DNA of 64,000 bases. Source: Microbacterium sp. SA39 (GTDB lineage Bacteria > Actinomycetota > Actinomycetes > Actinomycetales > Microbacteriaceae). Under the pieces are notes generated by a model. It worked only from the letters and a program-made list of their open reading frames with translations. It was not told the origin of the DNA and made no database searches. The stretch covers positions 124,001-188,000 of the forward strand of contig NZ_JXRU01000033.1 in the NCBI RefSeq assembly GCF_000967865.1, written 5' to 3'. The position numbers and the translations under genes were made by a program. Shown piece after piece: positions 17,003 through 25,939 of the stretch. Within the stretch, counting starts at the first letter, position 1. Every line of letters begins with the position of its first letter.

Positions 17003-18172
17003 TCAGTCGTCTTCGGTCGCGGTGACCATCACGCCGAGCGGCGCGAGGTAGCCGTTCGGGTCGATCGTCCAGTCGGCCGCGGCAGCCGCCTCGACGACCT
17101 CCGGTGCCCACTCGAGATAGACGCGGTCGTCGCCGCCGTTGATCACGAGCACCGTGCCGGAGCCGGTCTCGTCGGCCTCGACACAGCGGTACGAGCGCCA
17201 GACGCCCTCGGGAACGGAGAACGCGTCGCCGGGGCCCAGGTTCACGGCCGTCGTCGAGTCGTCGTTGAGAGTGACCTCCCAGCGACCGGTCTTGAACAGC
17301 AGCGCCTGCGTCTTGTCGTGACGGTGGCGCAGCACGCCCTGACCGGGCTCGGCCTTGACCCACGCGAGGTTGAACGAGTGCGGCTCGGTGACGTTCGGCA
17401 CCTGGCGGCGGTTCTCGCTCATGCCGTAGCCGATCGCGGTGGCGAGCTCGACGCGCCCGCCGTCGACGGCGGCGCACAGCAGCGCGGCCTTCGAGTACTT
17501 GCGGTCGGCCGGCTGGATGACGCGCGAACGCATGTCCTCGACCGTGTACTCGGTCAGCTCGTCGATGTAGTGCTGCTTCATCGGCGTGATGAGCGCGACG
17601 TCGTCGGGCAGCACGTCGCCGGCGACGGTGTCGATCAGGCGGTTGTCGGCCGTGAGGTGCAGGCCGTACGACTCCGCCTCGCGGAGCACCGAGGGGCCCC
17701 AGATGATGCCGCCGTTGTCGTCGCGACCGAGCACCGTGTAGAGGATGCCCTCGTCCGGTCCTTCGTTCGTGAAGCCGCGGAAGATCCAGGTGGGGATCGT
17801 GACGATGTCGCCGTCGTGGCTGATGTACTCGCCCTGCTTGCCGTCCACGCCCCAGCGGAGGCGGAACTCGCCACCGAGGTTGATGAACACCTCGGCGGTG
17901 AAGTGCAGGTGGAGGTTGTTCGAGATGCCGTTCGGCATGCCCGCGGCACCCGTGTTGAACCCGTGGTTCTCTTCGAGGTTCACGTACTGGTTCGCGTTCT
18001 GCGAGACACCCGCGCCGATGAAGGCGTAGTTCTCCTTGCGGTCGGACCCGGGCGTGCGGCAGTCGATGAATGCCGAGTTGCAGGGGACCCAGTCCGATCG
18101 GCGGATCGTGCGTCGCTCGATCTCAGCCGTGTCGACGGTGACCTGACGGTCGTCGACGATGACGTCGCTCAT
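17003..18172 (-). CDS. Two-cupin protein, putative metal-dependent oxygenase or isomerase
   Basis: A 389-residue protein with two cupin domains. The first, near residues 80-150, has the metal motif HLHFTAE (HxHxxxE) after NGISNN. The second, near 280-345, reads RHRHDKTQ, where glutamine replaces the usual glutamate, so it may bind metal weakly or be structural. Overall length and order resemble gentisate-dioxygenase-like bicupins, but the characteristic residues are not clear enough to name a reaction. AAGGAGAAG precedes the ATG at 18172. It lies between the double SnoaL gene and the C-N hydrolase gene and shares their promoter, which carries a LacI operator. Confidence 0.75.
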   Translation of the reverse strand: MSDVIVDDRQVTVDTAEIERRTIRRSDWVPCNSAFIDCRTPGSDRKENYAFIGAGVSQNANQYVNLEENHGFNTGAAGMPNGISNNLHLHFTAEVFINLGGEFRLRWGVDGKQGEYISHDGDIVTIPTWIFRGFTNEGPDEGILYTVLGRDDNGGIIWGPSVLREAESYGLHLTADNRLIDTVAGDVLPDDVALITPMKQHYIDELTEYTVEDMRSRVIQPADRKYSKAALLCAAVDGGRVELATAIGYGMSENRRQVPNVTEPHSFNLAWVKAEPGQGVLRHRHDKTQALLFKTGRWEVTLNDDSTTAVNLGPGDAFSVPEGVWRSYRCVEADETGSGTVLVINGGDDRVYLEWAPEVVEAAAAADWTIDPNGYLAPLGVMVTATEDD

Positions 18173-18214
18173 TTCTTCTTCTCCTTGTTCCTGACGGTGT
18201 CGATCAGTCGTTGA

Positions 18215-19195
18215 TCAGTAGATGTTGCTGGGGCCGACCGGCTCGTCGCCGCGCATGCCGGCGATCTGGGCCCGGAGGGCGATGTCGTCCCACAGGCGCA
18301 CCTCCTTGACAAGGGCGCCGTTGTGGAAGGTGAACTGCGAGATGCCGAGCACGTCGACCGGCTTGCCGGTGAGCGGACCGTAGTTCGGCTTGCCGTTGTA
18401 GAGGCCGGTGAACTTCCACGTCACGGCGACCCGGAGGCCCGCGTAGCGCACGTCGTAGTTGGTCTGGATGTCGCGGATCTCGAACTGCCCGCCGGGGAAC
18501 GCCTCGAGGAAGTGCAGCAGTGCGCGGCGGTAGCCCTCGGGACGGATGACGACCTTGTTGCCGACGGTCTGCAGCACCAGGTCGCGGTGGAAGTACTTCT
18601 CGACCTTCTGCAGATCGCGGTCGTTCCAGATCGTCTGGATCATGTCGATCACGGTCTCGACCTCGGAGCGGTAGTCGTCGGGACGCACGCCCGAGTCGCC
18701 CTTCGCGATGACGTCGGCGGGTGCCGGTTCGGTCCAGGACCCGGTGTAGCCGCGGAAGGCCTGGGCACGTGCGAGCTCGTCGGGGTCCTCGCCGGTCTCG
18801 AGCGCGCCGGCGAGCGAATCGCGGACGACCCATTCCTCGACCATGCGGCCCTTGCGGTAGAGGCAGTTGGCGATCGTGTAGCTGTGCGCCGAGGACTGCA
18901 GGTGACCGGAGAGCACGAGGTGCGAGCTGAGGAACGCGTCGTCTCCGCGGGCCTCCCAGATGACGTCGGCGGCCTGGCCGGTGCGGTCGGGCGTCGACGA
19001 GATGCGCATGAGCGTGCCCTCGATGACCTCGTCGCGCGTCGTGGAGGTGCCGTAGGCGCCGTGCACGATCGAGTCGGGCTCGTAGTTCTCGCGGATGTAG
19101 TGGATCGACCGATCCACCCAGATCAGGTCGGTGACCTCACGGATGAAGTCATCGGGGTCCTTGTACGGCAGATAGGCGACCGGATCGAGAGGCAC
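18215..19195 (-). CDS. Protein with two SnoaL/NTF2-like domains
   Basis: A 326-residue protein with two NTF2-like cone-fold halves, about residues 15-150 and 175-300. The second half has the typical EVETVIDMIQTIWNDRD opening and YFHRDLVLQTVGN. Single-domain relatives act as polyketide cyclases, isomerases or dehydratases, and duplicated forms occur with catabolic genes. The GTG at 19195 follows AAGGAG by 9 nt. It is the first gene of the operon with the bicupin and C-N hydrolase, behind a promoter with consensus-like boxes and a LacI site. The role is unknown; an isomerase or dehydratase step in the pathway is a reasonable guess. Confidence 0.75.
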   Translation of the reverse strand: MPLDPVAYLPYKDPDDFIREVTDLIWVDRSIHYIRENYEPDSIVHGAYGTSTTRDEVIEGTLMRISSTPDRTGQAADVIWEARGDDAFLSSHLVLSGHLQSSAHSYTIANCLYRKGRMVEEWVVRDSLAGALETGEDPDELARAQAFRGYTGSWTEPAPADVIAKGDSGVRPDDYRSEVETVIDMIQTIWNDRDLQKVEKYFHRDLVLQTVGNKVVIRPEGYRRALLHFLEAFPGGQFEIRDIQTNYDVRYAGLRVAVTWKFTGLYNGKPNYGPLTGKPVDVLGISQFTFHNGALVKEVRLWDDIALRAQIAGMRGDEPVGPSNIY

Positions 19196-19256
19196 GCTGT
19201 TTCACTCCTTAGAAGATGAGTCCGCGTTTCTTCGGTGATCGCGGGCTTCCTTCGTC

Positions 19257-19285
19257 AGTGTATGCGTATGCACAATCGAGTGCAA
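19257..19285 (-). promoter_or_regulatory. Promoter with embedded LacI-type operator for the SnoaL/bicupin operon
   Basis: On the minus strand TTGCAC (19280-19285) and TACACT (19257-19262) form -35 and -10 boxes with a 17-nt spacer. The sequence TGCATACGCATACA (19259-19272) sits in the spacer and -10 region and differs at two positions from the TGCATACGTATGCA consensus shared with other sites of this cluster. A bound repressor would block RNA polymerase. Confidence 0.75.
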
Positions 19286-19328
19286 GACACTCTTTCTCGA
19301 CACACGGGTGTCAGAGCGGGAAGCGGCG

Positions 19329-20330
19329 TCAGCCGACGCGTGCGGCCGCGAGGGTGCGGCGCGGCACGAACGCGGAGGTGAAGCGCGTGTACTCGATCGG
19401 CGCCGCGCGATCCTCGATCCGCCGCACGATGAGGTCGGCCGCGGCTTCGGCCATCCCCACGATGTCGTAGCCGACCGTGGCGAGATCGACGATCGGCCAG
19501 GCCGCCTCGGGAAGGTCGTCGAAGCCGACGACCGAGAGGTCCTCCGGCACGCGGAGACCCGCGCGGTGAGCCGCATTCAACACACCGTAGGCAACAACGT
19601 CGTTGCCGCAGAACAGCAGGGTGGGGCGGTCGTCGCCGCTCAGAAGCGAGGTCGCCGCAGCCTCACCCTCATCGGCGCTGTAGGGCACCCGCCGGGTGTC
19701 GGCTTCGGCGAGTGTCAGCCCGTGCGCGAGGAGAGCCGCGCGCAGCGCCGCCTCTCGCGTCTGCGCGGTGCTGGTGTTGCTCGGACCCAGCACAGCGCCG
19801 ATGCGGCGGTGACCGAGTTCGACGGCCCGATCGACGGCCTGTTGATATCCCGGCACCGGGTCGACCACCGTGGCATCCGCTTCGATCAGCGAGCCCGTGC
19901 GGTTGAAGTACACGAAGGGCAGCCCGCGGTCCTTGAGGCGCAGCGGCGCGGCGGATTCGACGGTCGTCGTCGCGAGGATCAGCCCGTCGAGCCCGTTCGC
20001 GAGCAGGCGCTCGACGATCGTGGCGTTGTCGGCCGTCTCGGTGTGCAGCATGAGCTGGTAGCCGAGCGTCTCGAGCTCCCGGTGCACAGGCGCGATGATG
20101 TGCGAGTAGAACTGGTTGTCGAGGTCGGTGAGCAGCAGCCCGATGCGCCGCGTGCGGCCGGACGACAGGGCACGGCCCGCTTCGCTGGGTACATACCCGA
20201 GCAGCTGCGCCGCCTCGCGGACCCGCGTCTTCGTGGCTTCCGAGACTCGGGAATCATCACGGAGCGCCCGAGACACGGTGGGCTGTGACACCCCCGCCAG
20301 CCTCGCGACATCGCGACTCGTGACGACCAT
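19329..20330 (-). CDS. LacI-family repressor of the catabolic region
   Basis: A 333-residue LacI/GalR regulator. The ATG at 20330 follows AGGGGAAGG and gives the canonical HTH start VTSRDVARLAGVSQPTVSRAL. The hinge helix is ALSSGRTRRIGLLL, and the periplasmic-binding-type core ends in VVGFDDLPEA. The gene lies between the SnoaL/bicupin operon and the HisD2 operon and is divergent from the latter. TGCATACGTATGCA-like palindromes occur at both promoters and upstream of the ABC importer, so this protein most likely represses all of them and is released by a pathway compound. A half-site about 50 bp upstream of its own start suggests autoregulation. Confidence 0.88.
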   Translation of the reverse strand: MVVTSRDVARLAGVSQPTVSRALRDDSRVSEATKTRVREAAQLLGYVPSEAGRALSSGRTRRIGLLLTDLDNQFYSHIIAPVHRELETLGYQLMLHTETADNATIVERLLANGLDGLILATTTVESAAPLRLKDRGLPFVYFNRTGSLIEADATVVDPVPGYQQAVDRAVELGHRRIGAVLGPSNTSTAQTREAALRAALLAHGLTLAEADTRRVPYSADEGEAAATSLLSGDDRPTLLFCGNDVVAYGVLNAAHRAGLRVPEDLSVVGFDDLPEAAWPIVDLATVGYDIVGMAEAAADLIVRRIEDRAAPIEYTRFTSAFVPRRTLAAARVG

Positions 20331-20367
20331 CTGACGCCTTCCCCTTGACCTGCGAATCCTACCGCGC

Positions 20368-20414
20368 TTGACGGGTCTGTGCATACGCGGTCATAATCAG
20401 AGCATACGTATGCA
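20368..20414 (+). promoter_or_regulatory. Promoter and LacI-type operator for the HisD2 operon
   Basis: TTGACG (20368-20373) and CATAAT (20392-20397) are separated by 18 nt. The perfect 12-bp palindrome GCATACGTATGC lies at 20402-20413, over the expected transcription start and 16 bp before the start codon. A half-site TGCATACG lies in the spacer at 20380-20387. The layout fits direct repression. Confidence 0.8.
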
Positions 20415-20429
20415 ATGAAAGGAAGGGCC

Positions 20430-21773
20430 ATGCCCCTGTATCTGAAGTCCGCGCCGACGAAGACGTTCGCGGACACCGCGCAGCAGGACGTCGCCGAGCG
20501 CGTCCGCGGGATCATCGGAGACATCCGCGAGAACGGCGACGCCGCCGTGCGGCAGTACGCCGAGCAGTTCGACAAGTCGAGCCGCGATTCCTATCGACTG
20601 ACGGATGCCGAGATCGAGGAGATCGTCGCCACCCTCTCCCCTCAGGTCATCCAGGACATCGAGTTCGTGCAGAACCAGGTGCGCCGCTTCGCCCAGGCGC
20701 AGCGCGACTCGCTCACCGACATCGAGGTCGAGACCCTCCCGGGCGTCTTCCTCGGCCAGAAGCACGCCCCGGTGCAGGCCGCCGGCGCGTACATCCCCGG
20801 CGGCAAGTACCCGCTCACGGCATCCGCCCACATGACGATCATCACGGCCAAGGTCGCTGGCGTCCCCCGAGTGGTTGCCTGCACCCCGCCCATCCGCGGG
20901 GAGATCCCCGCCGCCACCATCGCCGCCATGAAGATGGCCGGCGCCGACGAGATCTACCTCCTCGGCGGCGTGCAGGCCGTCGCGGCGATGGCCGTCGGCA
21001 CCGATTCCATCGAACGCGTCAACATGATCGCCGGCCCGGGCAACGCCTACGTCGCCGAGGCCAAGCGCCAGCTGTTCGGCGAGGTCGGCATCGACCTGTT
21101 CGCCGGCCCCACCGAGATCCTCATCGTCGCCGACGAGCACGCCGACCCCTTCTTCACCGCGGTCGACCTCCTGTCGCAGGCCGAGCACGGCCCTGACTCC
21201 CCCGCGGTCCTGGTGACCACCTCGCAGACGCTCGCCGAAGAGGTCATGGACTGGATCGAGAAGATCCTCCCCGGCATGCCCACCCGCGACTATGCCGGCC
21301 CTGCCTGGCGCGACTGGGGCCAGGTCATCGTCGCCGATGACCTCGACGAGGCGTACCGCATCGCCGACGACTTCGCTTTCGAGCACGTGCAGATCTTCAC
21401 CGAGAACCCGCGCGAGGCTCTCACGAAGATGCATGACTACGGCGCGCTCTTCCTCGGCGAGAACACGTGCGTCTCGTACGGCGACAAGGTCATCGGCACC
21501 AACCATGTGCTGCCGACGCTCGGCGCCGCCCGCTACACCGGCGGCCTCTGGGTGGGCAAGTACCTGCGCACCGTCACCTACCAGGAGGTGCAGAACACGA
21601 AGTCCTCGGCCGAGCTCGGCGCCGTCTGCGGTCGTGCGGCCCGCGTCGAGCTGTTCGAGGGGCACGCCCGATCCGGTGATGCCCGCGCCTGGCGCCACGC
21701 CGGGACCGAGTTCGCCTGGATCGACGAGAGCCACGCGGCGGTCGCATCGGGTGCGGTCGCGGACGCACGATGA
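20430..21773 (+). CDS. Histidinol-dehydrogenase-family NAD+ dehydrogenase, paralogue 2
   Basis: A 447-residue HisD-fold enzyme. The ATG at 20430 is preferred because AAAGGAAGGG precedes it; an ATG at 20415 would overlap the operator. Gln250 and His253 (SQAEHGP), Glu318-His319 (AFEHVQ), Asp352, His359 (GDKVIGTNH) and His412 (EGHARSG) keep the metal and catalytic pattern. The C-terminal tail differs from biosynthetic HisD and from paralogue 1. It is the first gene of an operon with an SDR and an HpaI-type aldolase under a LacI operator. That points to oxidation of a polyol or sugar-derived alcohol to an acid in catabolism, as HpsN does with a sulfonated diol. The substrate is not known. Confidence 0.85.
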   Translation: MPLYLKSAPTKTFADTAQQDVAERVRGIIGDIRENGDAAVRQYAEQFDKSSRDSYRLTDAEIEEIVATLSPQVIQDIEFVQNQVRRFAQAQRDSLTDIEVETLPGVFLGQKHAPVQAAGAYIPGGKYPLTASAHMTIITAKVAGVPRVVACTPPIRGEIPAATIAAMKMAGADEIYLLGGVQAVAAMAVGTDSIERVNMIAGPGNAYVAEAKRQLFGEVGIDLFAGPTEILIVADEHADPFFTAVDLLSQAEHGPDSPAVLVTTSQTLAEEVMDWIEKILPGMPTRDYAGPAWRDWGQVIVADDLDEAYRIADDFAFEHVQIFTENPREALTKMHDYGALFLGENTCVSYGDKVIGTNHVLPTLGAARYTGGLWVGKYLRTVTYQEVQNTKSSAELGAVCGRAARVELFEGHARSGDARAWRHAGTEFAWIDESHAAVASGAVADAR

Positions 21774-22528
21774 CCGACCTCACGGGTCGCACGGCCGTGG
21801 TGACCGGCGGCGGCAGCGGACTCGGGGCGGCCATCGCCCGTTCGCTGCACGCCGCCGGCGCCGAGGTCGTGCTGGTCGGGCGTGACGAGGGAAAGCTCGC
21901 CGCCACGGCATCCGCTCTGGGCTCCCGGGCCCGCGGGATCGCGTGCGATGTGTCGGATGCCGCCTCCGTCGACGCCCTGCGCGACGCGCTCCGCGATACC
22001 GAGGTGTCGATCCTGGTGAACAACGCCGGTATCCCCGGGCCGGTCGCGGCGCTCACCGACATCTCGGTCGACGACTGGGATGAGGTCTTCGACGTGAACG
22101 TGCGCGGCACGTTCCTGCTCTGCAAGGCCCTTCTCCCCGGCATGATCGAGCGCGGCGACGGAGACGTCATCAACATCGCGTCGGTCTCGGGCAAGCGTCC
22201 GCTCGCGCATCGCACTCCGTACTGCGCGTCGAAGATGGCCGTCATCGGACTGACCTCGACGCTGGCGTTCGAGGTGGGGCCTGCGGGCGTGCGGGTGAAC
22301 TCGCTGTCGCCGGGCCCGGTGCAGGGCCCGCGGATGGAGCGGAACTTCCGCCTCGAAGCCGAACGCTCGGGCACGAGCATCGACGACGCCGAGCAGGTCT
22401 TCGTCTCGCGCGCCGCCCTCGGACGCATGGTGACCGAGGAAGAGGTCGGCGCCGCAGTGCTCGCGATGCTGGCGATGCCGGGCATGTGCGGTGCCGACGT
22501 CGATCTCTCGGCCGGTATGGTCGCCTGA
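21770..22528 (+). CDS. Short-chain dehydrogenase/reductase
   Basis: A 252-residue classical SDR. The NAD(P)-binding glycine motif is TGGGSGLG, NNAG follows near residue 85, and the catalytic Ser and Tyr-Lys are in IASVSGK and YCASK. The start overlaps the HisD2 stop (ATGA) and its stop overlaps the aldolase start (TGATG), so all three are translationally coupled. It probably oxidises a hydroxyl of the HisD2 product or reduces an aldehyde released by the aldolase. The acidic residue that would mark NAD+ preference is not evident after strand 2, where VLVGRDEGK suggests NADP(H). Confidence 0.85.
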   Translation: MTDLTGRTAVVTGGGSGLGAAIARSLHAAGAEVVLVGRDEGKLAATASALGSRARGIACDVSDAASVDALRDALRDTEVSILVNNAGIPGPVAALTDISVDDWDEVFDVNVRGTFLLCKALLPGMIERGDGDVINIASVSGKRPLAHRTPYCASKMAVIGLTSTLAFEVGPAGVRVNSLSPGPVQGPRMERNFRLEAERSGTSIDDAEQVFVSRAALGRMVTEEEVGAAVLAMLAMPGMCGADVDLSAGMVA

Positions 22529-23271
22529 TGACGACGTGGTTGCGGACGCGTGCGCGCGCGGGCGAGAAGCTCCTCGGAGCGCTGCTGCGGATGCCGTCGG
22601 AAGAGCTCGTGGAGATGCTCGCGGTTGCCGAGTTCGACTTCGTGCTCATCGACTGCGAGCACGGCCCGGCCGACATCACGGCGCTCCGGAACCACATCGC
22701 CCTCGCGGCGGTGCACGGCGTGCCGGTGATCGTGCGGGTCGGCGAGAACGACGGCGGACAGATCCTGCGCGTGCTCGATCAGGGAGCCGAGGGCATCCTG
22801 ATGCCGCACCTCGACTCCGCGGCGGATGCCGCTGCCCTGGTCGACGCGTCGCTGTACCCGCCGGTCGGCAGCCGCGGGTTCGCGACGTACAGCCGCGCCG
22901 GCCGCTTCGGCGAGACGCCGCCGGCCGAGCACCTCGAGCGGTACCTGGAGAACACGCTGGTCCTCGGCATGATCGAGTCGCCGGCGGGTGTGCGGAACGT
23001 CGACGCGATCGTCGCGACGCCCCGGCTCGACGGCATCCTGGTCGGTCCGGCGGATCTCGCCGCGAGCTCCGGGCCCGACGACCTGCCGGTGCCCGACGCG
23101 ATCGCCACCGTGCACGCGGCTCTGGCCACGGCCGGCTCGCTGCGGATGGACATCGTCGGCACCCGCGCCGCGGCCGAGGCATCTTTCGCCGCCGGCGCCG
23201 ACCTCGTGGTCTACAACCTCGCGTCGTCGCTCATGCGGCATCTGCGCGACCTGGCGGCACCGCAGCGCTGA
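22528..23271 (+). CDS. HpcH/HpaI-family aldolase
   Basis: A 247-residue class II pyruvate-type aldolase. Characteristic segments are FDFVLIDCEHGP, GAEGILMPHLDS, IESPAGVRNVD and GPADLAASSG; the last two hold the acidic metal ligands. Such enzymes cleave 2-keto-3-deoxy sugar acids or related hydroxy-keto acids into pyruvate and an aldehyde. As last gene of the HisD2 operon it suggests that the pathway ends in a retro-aldol step giving central metabolites. The start at 22528 shares one base with the SDR stop. A large palindrome follows the stop codon. Confidence 0.87.
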   Translation: MTTWLRTRARAGEKLLGALLRMPSEELVEMLAVAEFDFVLIDCEHGPADITALRNHIALAAVHGVPVIVRVGENDGGQILRVLDQGAEGILMPHLDSAADAAALVDASLYPPVGSRGFATYSRAGRFGETPPAEHLERYLENTLVLGMIESPAGVRNVDAIVATPRLDGILVGPADLAASSGPDDLPVPDAIATVHAALATAGSLRMDIVGTRAAAEASFAAGADLVVYNLASSLMRHLRDLAAPQR

Positions 23272-23312
23272 GCCGGCGGCATCCGCCCCTGCGCGGCCTG
23301 CCTCGGCACTTC

Positions 23313-23378
23313 GGAGGAGATCTGCAGAACGGAGGGTGCACGCGCAGCATCCGCTCCTCCGAAGCGCAGATCTCCTCC
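23313..23378. repeat. Intergenic palindrome, family 1 (GGAGGAGATCTGC...), copy 1
   Basis: GGAGGAGATCTGC plus CGGAGG on the left pair with CCTCCG plus GCAGATCTCCTCC on the right; 19 of 23 arm positions match. The 66-bp element fills the gap between convergent genes. A copy with the same length and nearly the same arms lies at 42887-42952 and a diverged one at 39865-39931. Confidence 0.75.
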
Positions 23379-23393
23379 CCTGCGCAGACCCGG

Positions 23394-24104
23394 TCAGCGC
23401 CGCGCCGCCCCGGCCTCGGCATCCGCCAGTTGCGTCTGCCACGACCGCAGCAGTGAGCCGAACGCCTCGGGTCGCTCGAGCGGCAGCAGGTGCCCGGCAT
23501 CCAGCGTCACGAGTCGGGCGTCGGGCATCCGCGTGACGATCTCGGTGTGGAAGTGCGGCGGCGTGATGACGTCGTCCAGGCCCGACACCACCAGCGTCGG
23601 CGTTGCCAGCGAAGGCAGCCGCCCGAGCAGGTCGCCACGGTCGAGCTGCAGCTCCAGCTGCGCGCGCAGCCGCTCATCGCCGGTCTCCGTGCCCATCGCC
23701 AGTGTCCGCTCCACCAGATCAGGTCGATCGCGCATCGCCGAGGCGCCGAGCAGCGCTGGCAGGATGCTTCGCTGCAACTCCCGCGCATCCTCCCCCGCGT
23801 CGAGCCGGCTCAGCCACTCCCGCCAGCCCGCTCGCTGCGCATCCGTCGGCGCCTTCGCATTCGTCGACACCAGGCAGAGTCCGGCCACGCGCTCAGGCGC
23901 GGCTAGCGCCAGCGACATCGCCACGATCGCCCCGAGCGAGTGCCCCACCAGCACGAAGCGCTCCGGCAGCGAGGCCAGCAGCCCCGAGACCTGAAGGGGG
24001 ATGGTCGGGCGGTCCAGCACCGGCTGGACCGCCCCGTCTGTTCCGGCATCCGCCCACAGATCGGCGGTGCAGTTCATGCCGGCCAGCAGCACCAACGGTG
24101 ACAC
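23394..24104 (-). CDS. Alpha/beta hydrolase cotranscribed with the sugar-type ABC importer
   Basis: A 236-residue serine hydrolase. The nucleophile elbow is GHSLGA; the acid lies in GLDDVITPPH and the base in LDAGHLLPLE. The GTG at 24104 is chosen because it comes one base after the stop of the second permease gene, so it is the last gene of the importer operon. The length and shape resemble lactonase/esterase members such as 3-oxoadipate enol-lactonase. It may open a lactone or cleave an ester of the imported compound; this is inferred from position, not from motifs. Confidence 0.8.
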   Translation of the reverse strand: MSPLVLLAGMNCTADLWADAGTDGAVQPVLDRPTIPLQVSGLLASLPERFVLVGHSLGAIVAMSLALAAPERVAGLCLVSTNAKAPTDAQRAGWREWLSRLDAGEDARELQRSILPALLGASAMRDRPDLVERTLAMGTETGDERLRAQLELQLDRGDLLGRLPSLATPTLVVSGLDDVITPPHFHTEIVTRMPDARLVTLDAGHLLPLERPEAFGSLLRSWQTQLADAEAGAARR

Positions 24105-24105
24105 G

Positions 24106-24999
24106 TCAGCCCTTGACGGCGCCGTCTGCGAGTCCTGCCACAAGATATTTCTGCGCGACGAACGCGATCACGAACACGGGGATCGTGAGCAGCATCGACG
24201 CGGCTCCCGCCTGTTGCAGCATCGGCAGCGTCTGCCCGAGCTGAGTGGCGATGAACACCGGCACCGTCTTCGACGAGGTGTCGGTGAGCACGAGGGCCGT
24301 CAGGTACTCCTGGAACGCGAAGAGGAACACGAAGATGCCGGCGGTCAGGATGCCGGGCCCCATCAGCGGGATCATGACGCGGCGCAGCATGCCGATCCTG
24401 GTGCAGCCATCGATCATGGCGGCCTCGTCGAGCTCGCGGGGGATCTCGGCGAAGAAGTTGCGCAGCAACCAGATCGTGAACGGCTGATTGATCGCCACGA
24501 GGGCGATCGCGAGAGCGAAAGTCGTGTCGTAGATGCCGAGCGCCCGGCTGATGTCGTACATCGGCAGCACGACTGCGAAGCGGGGCAGCGCGCGGAAGAT
24601 CAGGGCGACGACGAGCAGCAGCGCCGACACGTAGCTCGGGAACCGAGACAGCGCATAGGCCGCCGGGATGCCGATCGCCAGCGCGATCACCGTCGAGACC
24701 ACGGCGACGACCAGCGTGTTGATCAGGTAGTCGGAGAAGTAGGTGGTCTCCCAGAGGTCGACGAAAGCCTGCAGGGTCGGCTGATAGTCCCAGAGCACCG
24801 GTGGGTTCGAGAAGGCGACATCGGTGGGCTTGGTCACCGAGAGCGTCATCCAGATGAACGGGCTCAGCATGACGATGCAGAGGATGGCGAGCAGCAGACC
24901 GGTGATGACCGGCGGACGGTTGACGCCACGACGCTTGCGCTTCGATGCGCCGCCCGTGATGATGGCCCTCGTCGAGAGCTCTGCGGAGGTGAGACTCAT
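24106..24999 (-). CDS. Carbohydrate-type ABC transporter permease, MalG-like
   Basis: A 297-residue membrane protein with six predicted helices. A cytosolic N-terminus (KRKRRG) leads into the first helix. The EAA loop reads ELDEAAMIDGCTRIGMLRRVMIPLMGPG, the coupling motif of the MalG/CUT1 group. The ATG at 24999 overlaps the stop of the first permease (ATGA). With that permease it forms the heterodimeric channel fed by the lipoprotein at 25940-27247. No ATPase gene is in the operon, as is common for CUT1 importers that share an MsiK-type ATPase. Confidence 0.88.
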   Translation of the reverse strand: MSLTSAELSTRAIITGGASKRKRRGVNRPPVITGLLLAILCIVMLSPFIWMTLSVTKPTDVAFSNPPVLWDYQPTLQAFVDLWETTYFSDYLINTLVVAVVSTVIALAIGIPAAYALSRFPSYVSALLLVVALIFRALPRFAVVLPMYDISRALGIYDTTFALAIALVAINQPFTIWLLRNFFAEIPRELDEAAMIDGCTRIGMLRRVMIPLMGPGILTAGIFVFLFAFQEYLTALVLTDTSSKTVPVFIATQLGQTLPMLQQAGAASMLLTIPVFVIAFVAQKYLVAGLADGAVKG

Positions 25000-25868
25000 C
25001 GTTCGGCCTTCGCTTCCTTGAAGATGCCCCGGATGAACGGGATCAGCATGATGAGGATCAGGAGGATGGTGAGCACGTTGATCGCGCTGCCGAGGCCGAG
25101 GTTCTCGGCTCCGTCGGCGAACGCCACCGAGTACACGTAGAGCATGATCGACTCGTTCCCGATGTTCTGCGCCTGCGGCGACAGCGGGATGAGGTTGTCG
25201 AACATGCGCAGCACGTCCATGATCGTGATCAGCGTCACGAATCCGAGCACCCCGCGGATGGTCGGGATGATCACGCTGATGTGGGTCTGGAAGGCGTTCG
25301 CGCCGTCGATCTTGGCGGCTTCCTTCAACTCGTTCGGCACGCCCTGGAGCCCAGCGAGGATGATGAGCATCGCGAACGGCAGCATGTGCCAGACGGTGTT
25401 CGCGATCACGAGGATCGCGTTCGGCACCTGGTCGGTGAACCACAGCACCTGCGACCCGCCGAAGAATCCGATCAGGCGGTTCACGACCCCACCGAAGTTG
25501 TCGTCGAACAGCCACGAGAAGGCGACCGCGCCGACGAGGTTCGGCAGCACGTACGAGACGAGCATGATGCCGAGGACGAGTGGCCGCGAGGTGGTGATGC
25601 GGTTGATGCCGGTGGCGATGATGTAGCCGAACACCAGCAGGATCGCCGTGGTGACCACCGTGACAGCCACTGTGAAGAGGACCGCCTTGTGGAACCGTGG
25701 ATCGGTGAGGGCGTCGGTGAAGTTCTCCAGCCCGACGAAGGTGCCGGGTGTGCCGTAGCGGACCTGCTCGAAGCTCCACTGCACCGTGCGCACCAGGGGG
25801 AGCACGAGGAGTGCACCCATCACCAGCAGGCTCGGGAAGAAGAGCAGCCAGAATTCGCGTGCCTTCAT
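24996..25868 (-). CDS. Carbohydrate-type ABC transporter permease, MalF/UgpA-like
   Basis: A 290-residue membrane protein with six helices, starting MKAREFWLLFFPSLLVMG. The EAA loop is ELKEAAKIDGANAFQTHISVIIP, typical of the MalF-like partner in CUT1 sugar importers. It lies 71 bp downstream of the binding-protein gene; that gap holds a perfect 13-bp stem-loop that would lower downstream expression relative to the binding protein. Together with the next permease it imports a sugar or sugar-like compound, probably the substrate of the HisD2 pathway, because the same operator type precedes both operons. Confidence 0.88.
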   Translation of the reverse strand: MKAREFWLLFFPSLLVMGALLVLPLVRTVQWSFEQVRYGTPGTFVGLENFTDALTDPRFHKAVLFTVAVTVVTTAILLVFGYIIATGINRITTSRPLVLGIMLVSYVLPNLVGAVAFSWLFDDNFGGVVNRLIGFFGGSQVLWFTDQVPNAILVIANTVWHMLPFAMLIILAGLQGVPNELKEAAKIDGANAFQTHISVIIPTIRGVLGFVTLITIMDVLRMFDNLIPLSPQAQNIGNESIMLYVYSVAFADGAENLGLGSAINVLTILLILIMLIPFIRGIFKEAKAER

Positions 25869-25887
25869 ATTCGTCCTCCCTTGGACG

Positions 25888-25921
25888 GACTGTGGCCTGA
25901 ACTCGCGCTCAGGCCACAGTC
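25888..25921 (-). promoter_or_regulatory. Stem-loop between binding-protein and permease genes
   Basis: GACTGTGGCCTGA and its exact inverted copy flank an 8-nt loop, giving a 13-bp perfect stem. It lies just after the binding-protein stop codon inside the operon. Similar stem-loops in ABC importer operons stabilise the upstream message or partly terminate, so that binding protein exceeds permease. Confidence 0.65.
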
Positions 25922-25939
25922 ATGGACGATCGGTCCGGG

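Noticed and set aside
25000-25779. Extension of the MalG-like permease to 557 codons
   Set aside because: The extra part is antisense-like noise over the first permease; the ATG at 24999 overlaps that gene's stop as expected.
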